Of a stretch of 64,000 nucleotides of DNA, positions 45,773 through 54,342 are shown piece after piece. The translations under genes and the position numbers were made by a program. Below the pieces are notes generated by a model, which was not told the origin of the DNA, did not search any database, and worked only from the letters and a program-made list of their open reading frames with translations. This DNA is from Nocardia ninae NBRC 108245 (GTDB lineage Bacteria > Actinomycetota > Actinomycetes > Mycobacteriales > Mycobacteriaceae). The stretch's first letter is position 1; each line of letters opens with the position of its first letter. The DNA is taken from the NCBI RefSeq assembly GCF_007990755.1, contig NZ_BJXA01000050.1:1-64000 (forward strand), written 5' to 3'.

Positions 45773-46965
45773 GCGGGCCCCCGTCCGGACCAGGTCCACG
45801 CGTACGCCGGGTCTTCACAGGCGAGAGCGCCTTCGCCGAGTTCCAGCGGCCGGAAGGTGTCGACCATGACCGCGAGTTCGTCGAAGTAGTCGAGCCCGAT
45901 GCTGCGCTCGTAGGCGCCGGGCTGTGGGCCGTGCGCGTAGCCGCCGGGATGCACCGACACCGAACCCTGTGCGATGCCGGATCCCTTGCGCGCCTCGTAG
46001 TTTCCGCCGCAGTAGAACATGATCTCGTCGGAGTCGACGTTGGAGTGGTAGTACGGCACCGGGATGGACAGCGGGTGATAGTCCACCTTGCGCGGCACGA
46101 AATTGCAGACCACGAAGTTGGTCCCCTCGAAGACTTGATGAGCCGGCGGCGGCTGGTGGATGCGGCCGGTGATCGGCTCGAAATCGCTGATGTTGAACGT
46201 GATCGGATACAGGCAGCCGTCCCAGCCGACCACGTCGAACGGGTGGGTGGCGTACACCAGCCGGGTGCCGACGACCTTGCCGCCGGGGCGGTGCTTGACC
46301 AGCACCTCCACGTCGGTGCCGGTCGCGGTCAGGATCTCCGCCGGGCCGTGCAGGTCGCGCTCGCAGTAGGGCGCGTGCTCGAGCAGCTGGCCGAACTTCG
46401 ACAGGTACCGCTTCGGCGGGGTGATATGGCTGGACGCCTCGATCACATACGCGCGCAAGGGTTCCGGGCCGGTGGGCAGCCAGCGGTGGGTGGTCGCGCG
46501 CGGGATGAGCACCTGGTCGCCCTGGCGCGCGGGCAGCGGGCCGAAGACCGTCTCGACCACCGCGGCACCGGATTCCACATAGACCAGCTCGTCGCCGATC
46601 GCGTTGCGGTACAGCGGTGAGCTGCCCTTCGCCACGACATAGGAGATGCGCACATCGGTGTTGCCGAGCAGCAGCCGTCGTCCGGTCACCGCGTCGGTCC
46701 TGGCCGGGGTGTCGTCGGGGAACAACTCGGGCAACCGCAGATGTCGGTGGCGCAGTGGATGATTCGGAGTGGTGGACTGATCGGGCAGCTCCCACACCGT
46801 CGAGTCGACGATCGCGGGCGGCAGCCCACGGTGGTACAGCAGTGAGGAATCGCCGGAGAAACCCTCCTCGCCCATCAGCTCTTCGTAATAGAGCTGCCCC
46901 TGCTCGTCCCGGTGTTGCGTATGCCGTTTCGGCGGCACCGCTCCTACTTGTCGATAGAACGCCAT
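45769..46965 (-). CDS. hmgA: Homogentisate 1,2-dioxygenase
   Basis: Fe(II) enzyme that opens the aromatic ring of homogentisate to maleylacetoacetate. The 398-residue protein has the cupin-like fold with metal and substrate motifs in the C-half: YHSNVDSDEIMFYCGGNYEAR and SVSVHPGGYAHGPQPG. ATG at 46965 (MAFYRQVG) follows AGGAGG; a longer reading from 47001 lacks support. It is upstream of fumarylacetoacetase in a two-gene operon. The TetR gene on the same strand, 167 bp upstream, is a candidate regulator. Confidence 0.93.
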   Translation of the reverse strand: MAFYRQVGAVPPKRHTQHRDEQGQLYYEELMGEEGFSGDSSLLYHRGLPPAIVDSTVWELPDQSTTPNHPLRHRHLRLPELFPDDTPARTDAVTGRRLLLGNTDVRISYVVAKGSSPLYRNAIGDELVYVESGAAVVETVFGPLPARQGDQVLIPRATTHRWLPTGPEPLRAYVIEASSHITPPKRYLSKFGQLLEHAPYCERDLHGPAEILTATGTDVEVLVKHRPGGKVVGTRLVYATHPFDVVGWDGCLYPITFNISDFEPITGRIHQPPPAHQVFEGTNFVVCNFVPRKVDYHPLSIPVPYYHSNVDSDEIMFYCGGNYEARKGSGIAQGSVSVHPGGYAHGPQPGAYERSIGLDYFDELAVMVDTFRPLELGEGALACEDPAYAWTWSGRGPA

Positions 46966-47121
46966 GACCGCACCTCCTGCCTGGCTTGTGGCCTGGTTCA
47001 ACTGGTCCCCATCGTAGTGATGGGCGCGCGGGTGCAGTGGCGGAATCCGCCCCCGTCAGCGCGGATTCTGCCGGAACATCGGGTGATCGGGAGGCATTTC
47101 GACTAGCTGTTCAGAAAGTTG

Positions 47122-47136
47122 CTGACAATTTGTCAG
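47122..47136. promoter_or_regulatory. Palindrome between TetR gene and homogentisate operon
   Basis: CTGACAATTTGTCAG has 7-bp arms around a single central T. It overlaps the TetR stop codon. Reading leftwards, TTGTCA within it is followed after 17 bp by TAGTCG, a possible -35/-10 pair for the homogentisate operon, so the palindrome could be its operator. Confidence 0.4.
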
Positions 47137-47759
47137 GCGTGGCGCAGGGCGCGGTAGACCGCTGCGCCGACGAAGGCGCCGAGGTCCTGGGCCGTCCAGC
47201 CGCCCTCGCCTGCCAGCAGTGTGCGCACCGCGCCTTCGCCGGCCGACACCCACAGCTCCACCAGCACCGGCAGCTTGCGTTCGGCGTCTTCGGTGCCCCA
47301 GGCGCGCAGGGTCGGGCGCAGCAGGGTGCTGCAGCGTTCGATGGCCAGGGCGCGGCCGCGGCCGAACGAATCCGCAACGGCCGGATCGGGATTGCCGTAG
47401 AGCAGGCGCCAGGCGTCGGGCCGGGCGGCGGCCTTCTCCAGTAGTGCGCGGAAGCCTTCGATGAACACGGTTTCGCCGGCGTCCACGTCGCGGCGGCGCA
47501 TCACGCCGAGCAGATCGTCGACCAGGTAACTCTCTTCGCGCTGGATCAGCGCTTCGATCAGTTCGACGCGGTCGGCGAAGCAGGCGTAGACCACCGGCCG
47601 GGTCACGTTCATCCGTTCGGCGATGGCGGCCATGGTGATCGCCGCGATGCCGTGCTCCACGGCGATGGCCAGCGCGGTGTCGAGCACCTGCGGGCGGCGG
47701 CGTTCCGGGCCGAGGTGCGGCGCTCGTTGCCGCGGTCGCACGGCCGAATCGCTACCCAT
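47133..47759 (-). CDS. TetR family regulator
   Basis: 208 residues with the HTH at residues 25-70 (VLDTALAIAVEHGIAAITMAA, RMNVTRPVVYACFADRVE) and a helical C-terminal domain ending GAAVYRALRHA. ATG at 47759 is 6 nt downstream of TATGTT on the minus strand, so the mRNA is probably leaderless. The CAACAT/ATGTTG dyad at 47765-47784 overlaps that -10, which suggests autorepression. It is divergent from the acyl-CoA dehydrogenase at 47942 and upstream of the homogentisate operon; either could be its target. Confidence 0.82.
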   Translation of the reverse strand: MGSDSAVRPRQRAPHLGPERRRPQVLDTALAIAVEHGIAAITMAAIAERMNVTRPVVYACFADRVELIEALIQREESYLVDDLLGVMRRRDVDAGETVFIEGFRALLEKAAARPDAWRLLYGNPDPAVADSFGRGRALAIERCSTLLRPTLRAWGTEDAERKLPVLVELWVSAGEGAVRTLLAGEGGWTAQDLGAFVGAAVYRALRHA

Positions 47760-47764
47760 GAGCA

Positions 47765-47784
47765 CAACATAGCAGCGCATGTTG
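47765..47784. promoter_or_regulatory. TetR autoregulatory operator candidate
   Basis: CAACAT (47765-47770) and ATGTTG (47779-47784) are exact reverse complements around 8 nt, and the left arm overlaps the -10 element of the TetR gene. A second dyad, AGTCGGC/GCCGACT at 47860-47881, lies in the leader of the divergent dehydrogenase gene. Confidence 0.5.
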
Positions 47785-47941
47785 CGGAGTTCTCGCTGGT
47801 CCTGCGCCTGTAGATCAACTTCCTACGCGTGTGAATGTTAATGCTACAGTCGTGCATGAAGTCGGCTGGGTAGTGCCGACTGTCTTTGTCGAGCGACCTG
47901 CACGCGGGTGCGAGCGCTATGCCACAGCCGAGGAGTCAGCG

Positions 47942-49864
47942 ATGACCGAAACCCTGTTCAACCCGAAGACCTGCGAATTCACCGAGTTCGACGCGGAGAC
48001 CCGCCGGTTGCTGCGCGCGACCGTCGATTGGTTCGAGACCCGCGGCAAAGCGGTGCTCAAGCAGGAGGATCGGGATCGGGTCTGGTACGCGGAGTTCCTC
48101 GATTTCGTGAAGCGCGAGGCGGTCTTCGCGACTTTCCTCACACCGGCCGCCGAGGCGGACGGCGATCCGAACAAGCGCTGGGACACCGCGCGGATCGCGA
48201 TGATGAGCAAGATCCTCGGCTTCTACTCCATGCAGTACTGGTACGTCTGGCAGGTCAGCATTCTCGGCCTCGGCCCGATCTGGCAGAGCGACAACGCGGC
48301 GGCCAAGCGGCGCGCCGCCGCCCTGCTGGCTGCCGGCGAGATCTTCGCCTTCGGTCTGTCCGAGAAGGAGCACGGCGCCGACGTCTACTCCACCGACATG
48401 ATGGTCGCGCCGCAGCCCGGCGGCGGCTACCTGGCCACCGGCGCCAAGCACTACATCGGCAACGGCAATCAGGCCGCGCTGGTCTCGGTGTTCGGCCGGC
48501 GCTCCGACAAGCCGATCATCGACAGCTCGAAGGCGCTGGAAAGCAAACCGACACAGCAGGATTACGAGGGATACCTGTTCTTCCTGGCGGACAGCCAGCA
48601 CGAGAACTACCACCTGCGCGGCAATGTCGTGGACAGCCAGATGTATGTGGCGGCCTTCGATCTGGAGAACTATCCCGTTGCCGAGGAAGACATCCTGCAC
48701 CGCGGCGAGGCGGCTTTCCACGCGGCGATGAACACCGTGAATGTCGGCAAGTTCAATCTCGGCTTCGGTGCTGTCGGCGCCTGCGAGCACGCCTACTACG
48801 AGGCCGTGACGCACGCCGAGAACCGAATCCTGTTCGGGCACAAGGTGACCGAGTTCCCGCAGGTACAGTCACTGCTGACCGACTCGTACGCGCGGCTGAT
48901 AGCGATGAAGCTCTACAGTGAGCGGGCCATCGATTACCTGCGGTCGGCCTCCCCGGAAGACCGGCGCTACCTGCTGTTCAACGCGATCGAGAAGATGACC
49001 GTCACCCGGCAGGGGCAGCGGATCATCGAGGACCTCGCCGATGTGATCGCGGCCCGCGGTTTCGAGAAGGACATGTACTTCCCGATCGCGATGCTCGGCC
49101 TGTTCGGCCTGCCCCGGCTCGAAGGCACCGTGCACGTGAACATGGCGCTGTCGCTGAAGTTCATGGCCAACTACATGTTCCACCCCGCCGACGCGGGCCT
49201 CGCCGCCCTGCGCTTCCTGCCCGGTGCCGGTGCCGCACCGAAGAGCACGGTCCGCGCCGTCTCCGGTGCACTGAGCTGGTCGAGTCGCAAGCTCGCCCCG
49301 CGTGCCGGCGCCGCCATCCCGAAGCTGCGCACCGAACTGGCCGGCGCCGCCTACGCCCCGGTACCCACCCGCCGCGACCCCGCCGACGACGAATTCCTCT
49401 TCCGCCAGGGACCGAGCAGCGGCCTCGGCCGCATCCGCTTCAGCGACTGGCGCCAGGTCTTCGAAAAGTTCACCCACATACCGAATGTCGCCGTCTTCCT
49501 CGACCAGGCCCTGGCCTTCCAAACCCTGCTCGCCGCCGCATCCCCCACCGCCACCCAGCAACGCGACGTCGACTTCCTCTTCGCACTCGGCGAACTCTTC
49601 ACCGCCCTGCCCTACGCCCAACTGGTCCTCGAACAAGCAGAAATCGAAGGCACCGACCCAGCCCTGCTGGACCAGATCTTCGACAATTTCGTCCGCGAAT
49701 TCGCCAAGAACGCCCTCACCTTGCACACCAAGCCCACCGCAACCAAGGCCCAGCAAACCCGAGCCCTCGACCTCATCCGCCGCCCGATCGCCGATCGCCC
49801 CCGCTTCGAAAAGGTATTGACCCAAGCCAGGTCCCTCGCCGGAACATACGAAATGAACCCGTAA
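47942..49864 (+). CDS. Acyl-CoA dehydrogenase/oxidase-like flavoprotein (640 aa)
   Basis: Long member of the acyl-CoA dehydrogenase superfamily. Residues 130-450 carry the catalytic core with FAFGLSEKEHGADVYSTDM, GAKHYIGNGNQAALVSVFGRR and a conserved C-terminal helix region (IIEDLADVIAARGFEKDMYFP). A C-terminal extension of about 170 residues is unlike normal dehydrogenases and resembles the extra domain of acyl-CoA oxidase-like or very-long-chain forms. ATG at 47942 follows GAGGAG. It is divergent from the TetR gene. Substrate unknown; a long or branched acyl-CoA is likely. Confidence 0.82.
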   Translation: MTETLFNPKTCEFTEFDAETRRLLRATVDWFETRGKAVLKQEDRDRVWYAEFLDFVKREAVFATFLTPAAEADGDPNKRWDTARIAMMSKILGFYSMQYWYVWQVSILGLGPIWQSDNAAAKRRAAALLAAGEIFAFGLSEKEHGADVYSTDMMVAPQPGGGYLATGAKHYIGNGNQAALVSVFGRRSDKPIIDSSKALESKPTQQDYEGYLFFLADSQHENYHLRGNVVDSQMYVAAFDLENYPVAEEDILHRGEAAFHAAMNTVNVGKFNLGFGAVGACEHAYYEAVTHAENRILFGHKVTEFPQVQSLLTDSYARLIAMKLYSERAIDYLRSASPEDRRYLLFNAIEKMTVTRQGQRIIEDLADVIAARGFEKDMYFPIAMLGLFGLPRLEGTVHVNMALSLKFMANYMFHPADAGLAALRFLPGAGAAPKSTVRAVSGALSWSSRKLAPRAGAAIPKLRTELAGAAYAPVPTRRDPADDEFLFRQGPSSGLGRIRFSDWRQVFEKFTHIPNVAVFLDQALAFQTLLAAASPTATQQRDVDFLFALGELFTALPYAQLVLEQAEIEGTDPALLDQIFDNFVREFAKNALTLHTKPTATKAQQTRALDLIRRPIADRPRFEKVLTQARSLAGTYEMNP

Positions 49865-49881
49865 AACTGAGGTGCGCCGTC

Positions 49882-49912
49882 TAGCAGTGGGCTGCGGCGA
49901 TCCCCGCTGCTA
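49882..49912. terminator. Hairpin between convergent dehydrogenase and xthA
   Basis: TAGCAGTGGG (49882-49891) pairs with CCCGCTGCTA (49903-49912) with one G-T wobble. It overlaps the xthA stop codon and can stop transcription from both sides. Confidence 0.5.
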
Positions 49913-50725
49913 AACGGTGAATTCGGCGATTACCGGGGCGTGGTCGCTGGCGCCCTTGCCTTTTCGTTCCTCGCGGTCGACGAAGGCGTCCTTGGTGGTG
50001 GTGGCGAGGGTGGGGGAGGCGAGGATGAAGTCGATGCGCATGCCCTCTTTGCGGGGGAAGCGGAGTTGGGTGTAGTCCCAGTAGGTGTAGACGCCGGGGC
50101 CGGGGGCGTAGGGGCGCATGACGTCGGCGAAGCCGGTGTCGAGGAAGGCTCGGAAGGCGTCGCGTTCGGGTTGGGAGGTATGGGTCTTGTGGATGAAGAG
50201 CTCGGGGGCCCAGACGTCGTCGTCGGTGGGGGCGATGTTCCAGTCACCGACCAGGGCGATCTTCGCCTGTGGGTCTTCGGCGAGCCAGCGGGCACCGCTT
50301 TCCCGCAGCGCGGCAAGCCATTCCAGCTTGTAGGCGTAGTGCGGGTCGGCGAGGGCGCGGCCGTTGGGCACGTACAGGCTCCACACTCGGACACCGCCGC
50401 AGGTGGCGCCCAGCGCGCGTGACTCGACGACGGGCGCGCTGATCAGCGATTCACCGGCCTCCTTGTCGAAGCCGGGCTGGTTCGGGAAGGCGAGCTCGAC
50501 GTCGGTCAGCCCGACCCGGGAGACGATCGCGACCCCGTTCCACTGGTTGATGCCGAGATGGGCGACCTCGTACCCGAGTTCGTCGAACCGCTCGAACGGG
50601 AACTGGTCGTCGCGGCACTTGGTCTCTTGGAGGGCCAGCACATCGATGTCCTGGCGGTCCAGGAACTCCGCAACCCGATCGAGCCGGGAGCGGATCGAGT
50701 TGACGTTCCAGGTGGCGAGACGCAC
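49910..50725 (-). CDS. xthA: Exodeoxyribonuclease III (AP endonuclease)
   Basis: DNA repair enzyme that cuts at abasic sites and trims 3' ends. 271 residues with the EEP-fold motifs LATWNVNSIRSR (metal site), LQETKCRD, a catalytic-Tyr region (WSLYVPNGR), the GDWNIAPTDDD active site and C-terminal GASDHAPV with the catalytic His. The GTG start at 50725 begins right at the conserved MRLATWNVNS. This is the Rv0427c-equivalent position in the backbone order, with the acetyltransferase and def genes upstream on the same strand. Confidence 0.95.
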   Translation of the reverse strand: MRLATWNVNSIRSRLDRVAEFLDRQDIDVLALQETKCRDDQFPFERFDELGYEVAHLGINQWNGVAIVSRVGLTDVELAFPNQPGFDKEAGESLISAPVVESRALGATCGGVRVWSLYVPNGRALADPHYAYKLEWLAALRESGARWLAEDPQAKIALVGDWNIAPTDDDVWAPELFIHKTHTSQPERDAFRAFLDTGFADVMRPYAPGPGVYTYWDYTQLRFPRKEGMRIDFILASPTLATTTKDAFVDREERKGKGASDHAPVIAEFTV

Positions 50726-50758
50726 AGCTGCCTTCCTTGATACGGGTCTTATTCCGTT

Positions 50759-51766
50759 CTACCGCAGGTCGGCAGTACGGGCGAGCGCGGCAGGCGCCGC
50801 ATAGCGATACATGTGGTGTTCGACGAAACCGAGCTCGCGATACAGCGCGATGGCAGCACTGTTGCCTTGCTCGACCTGAAGGTACGCGTGCGTCGCGCCG
50901 CGCCCGTGACCCCACCGGATCAGCTCGGCGCACACCAGCGAACCGAGCCCTTTCCTACGGTGCTCCGCGCCCACCGCGACGCAGGTGAGCCCGATCCAGC
51001 GGCGCCCGTCCGGCGCGGTGGTGAGCGCGCCACGCCCGATCGCGATCGGCGTCGGCACGCCGAGCGAGGCGAATCCGAGCTCGCCGTCGCGTACCGCGGT
51101 CAGCACCTCGACATTCGGCTCCGGCGTCGAAAGTCGCTGCGGCGTCACCACTTCGCCCTCGAAACGGTTCAACTCCAGCCAGGCGTCGTCCGGCGCGGCG
51201 GCGATCCGCACCATCGACGGCCCCTGCGGGAGCACGAAATTCTCGATGTCGATGGCCAGCACGACGGTCTCGCGCCAGCTGTCCCACCCCGGCGGGATGG
51301 GCGCGAGCCGGTCGGGCAGCGCGAGCAGCAGCGGCAGGCCCTGCGCGGTGTACCACTCGCCGACCCGGTGGATGGCGTCCGGCGTCAGCACCGCGGGGCC
51401 TTCGGAACCACCCAGGGGCAGCGCGGAATTGGCGCGTCCGGTGTACCCGTGCCCGGCCCGCACGAACCAGCCGTCGATCCAGGTGTGCTCGACACCGGGC
51501 CAGGCGTCCGCCGCCGCGGCCTCCAGCGACCTGATCTCCTTGGTGCGAATCGGCCTGGGCCCCACCGCTTTCAGCGCGACCACCCGGTCCGGGGTCACCG
51601 AAACGGTCCGCCCGTCGGCGTCGCGAACGGTCGGCGGATCCAGCGAGATCAGTTCGCCGATCACATCGGTGAGTGGTTGTGGATAACCCGCGGGCAACCG
51701 GTAGCGCAGGACGACTCGACGGCCGAGCGGGATCTGCGGAAAGGTGCCGTCCGCGTCAGTCGTCAT
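50759..51766 (-). CDS. GNAT-family acetyltransferase (Rv0428c-like)
   Basis: 335 residues; the first 60 form a small beta-rich domain ([11 protein letters not shown]), the middle part is unusual, and the C-terminal 120 residues are a GNAT fold with the acetyl-CoA loop [12 protein letters not shown] and the final [23 protein letters not shown] at 51766 overlaps the end of the def gene by 11 nt, so it is translated with it. The substrate is not known. The def-GNAT-xthA order is the same as in mycobacteria. Confidence 0.85.
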   Translation of the reverse strand: MTTDADGTFPQIPLGRRVVLRYRLPAGYPQPLTDVIGELISLDPPTVRDADGRTVSVTPDRVVALKAVGPRPIRTKEIRSLEAAAADAWPGVEHTWIDGWFVRAGHGYTGRANSALPLGGSEGPAVLTPDAIHRVGEWYTAQGLPLLLALPDRLAPIPPGWDSWRETVVLAIDIENFVLPQGPSMVRIAAAPDDAWLELNRFEGEVVTPQRLSTPEPNVEVLTAVRDGELGFASLGVPTPIAIGRGALTTAPDGRRWIGLTCVAVGAEHRRKGLGSLVCAELIRWGHGRGATHAYLQVEQGNSAAIALYRELGFVEHHMYRYAAPAALARTADLR

Positions 51767-52346
51767 GGCCGAACGGATCCGCGACGGTCCCGGGGATCCA
51801 GCTGAGTCCCGGTATGCCCCAACCGTTGCGCTTGATCGCCTTCTTCGCCGCGCGGGCATTGCGCCCGATCAGCACGTCGACGTAGAGGAAGCCGTCCAGG
51901 TGCCCGACCTCGTGCTGCAGCATGCGGGCGAAGAAACCCTTGCCCTCGATCTCCACCGGTTCACCGCGTTCGTCGGTGCCGGTGACTTTGGCCCACTCGG
52001 CCCGCCCGGTCGGGTACTGCTCACCGGGCACCGAGAGGCAGCCTTCTTCGTCGTCGTCCGGGTCCGGCATGGTCTCCGGGATCGCCGAGGTCTCCAGCAC
52101 CGGGTTGATCACCGCGCCGCGGCGCCTGCTCGCGGTGCCGTCGGGCGCGACGTCGGGGCAGTCGTAGACGAACAGGCGCAGCGGCACGCCGACCTGATTG
52201 GCGGCCAGACCGACACCGTGCGCGGCGTCGAGGGTTTCGTACATGTCCGCGATGAGCTCGGCCAGTTCCTCCGGTGACTGGGTGACCTGCTCGGTCGGGT
52301 TGTGCAGAACCGGGTCGCCGACGATCACGATCGGGAGGATAGCCAT
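51756..52346 (-). CDS. def: Peptide deformylase
   Basis: Removes the formyl group from nascent protein N-termini. The 196-residue protein has all three motifs: [10 protein letters not shown] (44-53), EEGCLSVPG with metal ligand Cys103, and QHEVGHLDG with the HExxH pair His145/His149 and Glu146. The C-terminus carries an extension beyond the core. ATG at 52346 follows GGGAGGA. Essential housekeeping gene; divergent from the DUF3263 gene. Confidence 0.95.
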   Translation of the reverse strand: MAILPIVIVGDPVLHNPTEQVTQSPEELAELIADMYETLDAAHGVGLAANQVGVPLRLFVYDCPDVAPDGTASRRRGAVINPVLETSAIPETMPDPDDDEEGCLSVPGEQYPTGRAEWAKVTGTDERGEPVEIEGKGFFARMLQHEVGHLDGFLYVDVLIGRNARAAKKAIKRNGWGIPGLSWIPGTVADPFGHDD

Positions 52347-52534
52347 GAACACAATTATTGCCGCGCCGCTGGGCCGCCGGCCGTGCGGGGGCGGCAACCT
52401 TCCCGCGACACGCTTACCGGCAGGTAGCGAACACGCCGCGCCGTACCCCTGGCTATCCCACGGTCTCGTGGTTGAATGATCCGCGACGTACAAGCACCAT
52501 TTTTCGTCTGGTGGTAACTCGGCGAGGGAGCAAG

Positions 52535-52879
52535 ATGGACGGCGCAGCGGCACGGAATCTTTCCGCGATCCAGGGCGACCCTTCCGCGAGCGACGATGTC
52601 ACGGCAGCGGAATCGACGGGCGACGGCGACAGTCTCAGCCGTCGCGAACACGACATCCTGGCCTTCGAACGCCAGTGGTGGAAGTACGCGGGGGCCAAGG
52701 AAGAAGCCATCCGGGAGCTGTTCGGCATGTCGCCCACCCGGTATTACCAGGTGCTCAATGCCGTTGTGGATCGGCAGGAGGCGCTCGCCGCCGACCCGAT
52801 GCTGGTCAAGCGGCTGCGCCGGTTGCGAGCGAGCAGGCAAAAAGCCAGGGCCGCGCGACGGCTCGGATTCCAGGTATGA
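52535..52879 (+). CDS. DUF3263 protein (Rv0430-like)
   Basis: 114 residues with an acidic, disordered-looking N-terminus and the DUF3263 block [20 protein letters not shown]...[16 protein letters not shown]. This looks like a compact DNA-binding helical domain, but its function is unknown. ATG at 52535 follows GAGGGAG. It is 19 bp upstream of the LytR_C-domain gene, as in mycobacteria, although the latter seems to have its own leaderless promoter. Confidence 0.88.
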   Translation: MDGAAARNLSAIQGDPSASDDVTAAESTGDGDSLSRREHDILAFERQWWKYAGAKEEAIRELFGMSPTRYYQVLNAVVDRQEALAADPMLVKRLRRLRASRQKARAARRLGFQV

Positions 52880-52898
52880 CCGGGCTAGGCTCGAGTAG

Positions 52899-53492
52899 GT
52901 GAGCTACCCGAATCCCACCTCCGGTGGGCCGCCATTGCGAGCGTTGGCGATGGTGTTGATCGCACTGGCCATTGTGTTCGGCGGACTGGGTGCGATGTCG
53001 CTGTCCAAGTCCGATGCGGACAACGCGGGATCCGACCAGTCGGCGTCGGCGACTACCGTCCCGCAGGCCCCGGCCCCCACCGCGGCCGTCAAGCCGACCA
53101 CCGCCGCGCCGACCTCGGCCGACGCACCCACCTCGGCCAGCACGGTGCCGCCGTCGTCCACGACCGCGCCGCCGACCACCACCCCGGCGCCGACCACCCC
53201 CACCGGTGCCGCGGCCAAGTCCGTTCCGGTGCGCGTGCTCAACAACAGCATGATCGCCGGGCTGGCAGGCAAGACCGCCAATCAGCTCACCGCCGAAGGC
53301 TGGAATGTCGTCGAGACGGGCAACTACCCCGGCGTCAATATCCCGAAAACGACCGTGTACTACGGCAATTCGGCGGGCGACAAAGAGGCCGGACTGGCCA
53401 TCGCGCAAGAGTTGGGCATCACCGCAGAACCGAAGTCGAGTGGTTTGGGCGAGTCCTCGCCCGGTGTAACCGTCATCGTGACGGGTAACTGA
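52899..53492 (+). CDS. Membrane-anchored LytR_C-domain protein (Rv0431/VirR-like)
   Basis: 197 residues: a short cytoplasmic N-terminus, one transmembrane helix (about residues 15-35), a Thr/Pro/Ala-rich linker (about 45-105), and a C-terminal LytR_C domain (VPVRVLNNSMIAGLAGKTANQL, VYYGNSAGDKEAGLAIA). The M. tuberculosis counterpart at this position, Rv0431 (VirR), controls extracellular vesicle release; the same role here is inferred from synteny. GTG at 52899 is 7 nt after TAGGCT, a leaderless layout. Confidence 0.87.
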   Translation: MSYPNPTSGGPPLRALAMVLIALAIVFGGLGAMSLSKSDADNAGSDQSASATTVPQAPAPTAAVKPTTAAPTSADAPTSASTVPPSSTTAPPTTTPAPTTPTGAAAKSVPVRVLNNSMIAGLAGKTANQLTAEGWNVVETGNYPGVNIPKTTVYYGNSAGDKEAGLAIAQELGITAEPKSSGLGESSPGVTVIVTGN

Positions 53493-53642
53493 CAACTGGC
53501 GACCGGTCGCCGCAACTGGGTGACCTGCCGCTGAGCGGGCCTGTCACTGCGCAACACGGCGGGCGTGGCATCATCTTGTCCGGTAACGAACGTGTCCACC
53601 CAGCTTTACTCGTAAACTCGGTACTCGTAAAGGAGTTCCCCG

Positions 53643-54329
53643 ATGGCCCCGTCCACAACTCGACGCCCGTCCTGGCGGACTGTGACCCCGGTGCTCGCGG
53701 TCGCGGTACTCGGCCTCGCAGGCTGCACCAACAGCCAGGAGTCGAGTGACGTCAAGGGAACGACCCCGCCGGTGTGGAGCGGTGCGTCCGCCCCGCCGTT
53801 GAGCGAGTTCGGCAAGGAAACCGGTACCGCCGACGCGAACGCGGGCGTGAAGGTCGACCTGAAGGACGCCTCGGGCTCCTCGGTCGGCACGGCGAACTTC
53901 GTCAAGGACGGCAACCACCTGCAGGTCACCGTCGAGGCGCACGGCCTGCGCCCCGGGTTCCACGGCCTGCACGTGCACTCGATCGGCAAGTGCGAGCCCA
54001 ACTCGGTCGCGCCGACCGGCGGCCCGTCCGGCGACTTCCTGTCCGCCGGTGGCCATCTGCAGGTCGGCAGCGCGAACACGCACCCGGCCAGCGGCGACCT
54101 CAGCTCGCTGCAGGTGCGCTCGGACGGCTCGGCCAAGCTGGTCACCACCACCGACGCGGTGACCCTGGACGAGCTGAAGAACAAGGCGCTGATGATCCAC
54201 GCCGACGCCGACAACTTCGGCAACATCCCGAACCGATACCTCCGTGCCGACGGCGTTGCCGGCCCGGATGACACGACGCTAGCAACGGGCGACGCGGGTG
54301 GCCGCGTCGCCTGCGGTGTGATCCAGTAG
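53643..54329 (+). CDS. sodC: Cu/Zn superoxide dismutase, lipoprotein
   Basis: Periplasmic/cell-surface enzyme that dismutes superoxide. 228 residues with a signal sequence and lipobox LAGC (lipidated Cys about 28), then the SOD fold: HGLHVHSIGKCE (copper ligands and disulfide Cys), AGGHLQVG, LMIHADADNF and GDAGGRVACGVI with the second disulfide Cys. ATG at 53643 follows AAAGGAG. Direct repeats of ACTCGTAA at about 53608 and 53623 lie just upstream and may be part of the promoter. Synteny matches Rv0432. Confidence 0.93.
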   Translation: MAPSTTRRPSWRTVTPVLAVAVLGLAGCTNSQESSDVKGTTPPVWSGASAPPLSEFGKETGTADANAGVKVDLKDASGSSVGTANFVKDGNHLQVTVEAHGLRPGFHGLHVHSIGKCEPNSVAPTGGPSGDFLSAGGHLQVGSANTHPASGDLSSLQVRSDGSAKLVTTTDAVTLDELKNKALMIHADADNFGNIPNRYLRADGVAGPDDTTLATGDAGGRVACGVIQ

Positions 54330-54342
54330 CGCAGGAGCCGAC

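Noticed and set aside
53049-53210. Tandem repeat in the LytR_C-domain gene
   Set aside because: The Thr/Pro/Ala-rich linker gives repeated ACC and GCC codons, but there is no regular repeat unit.
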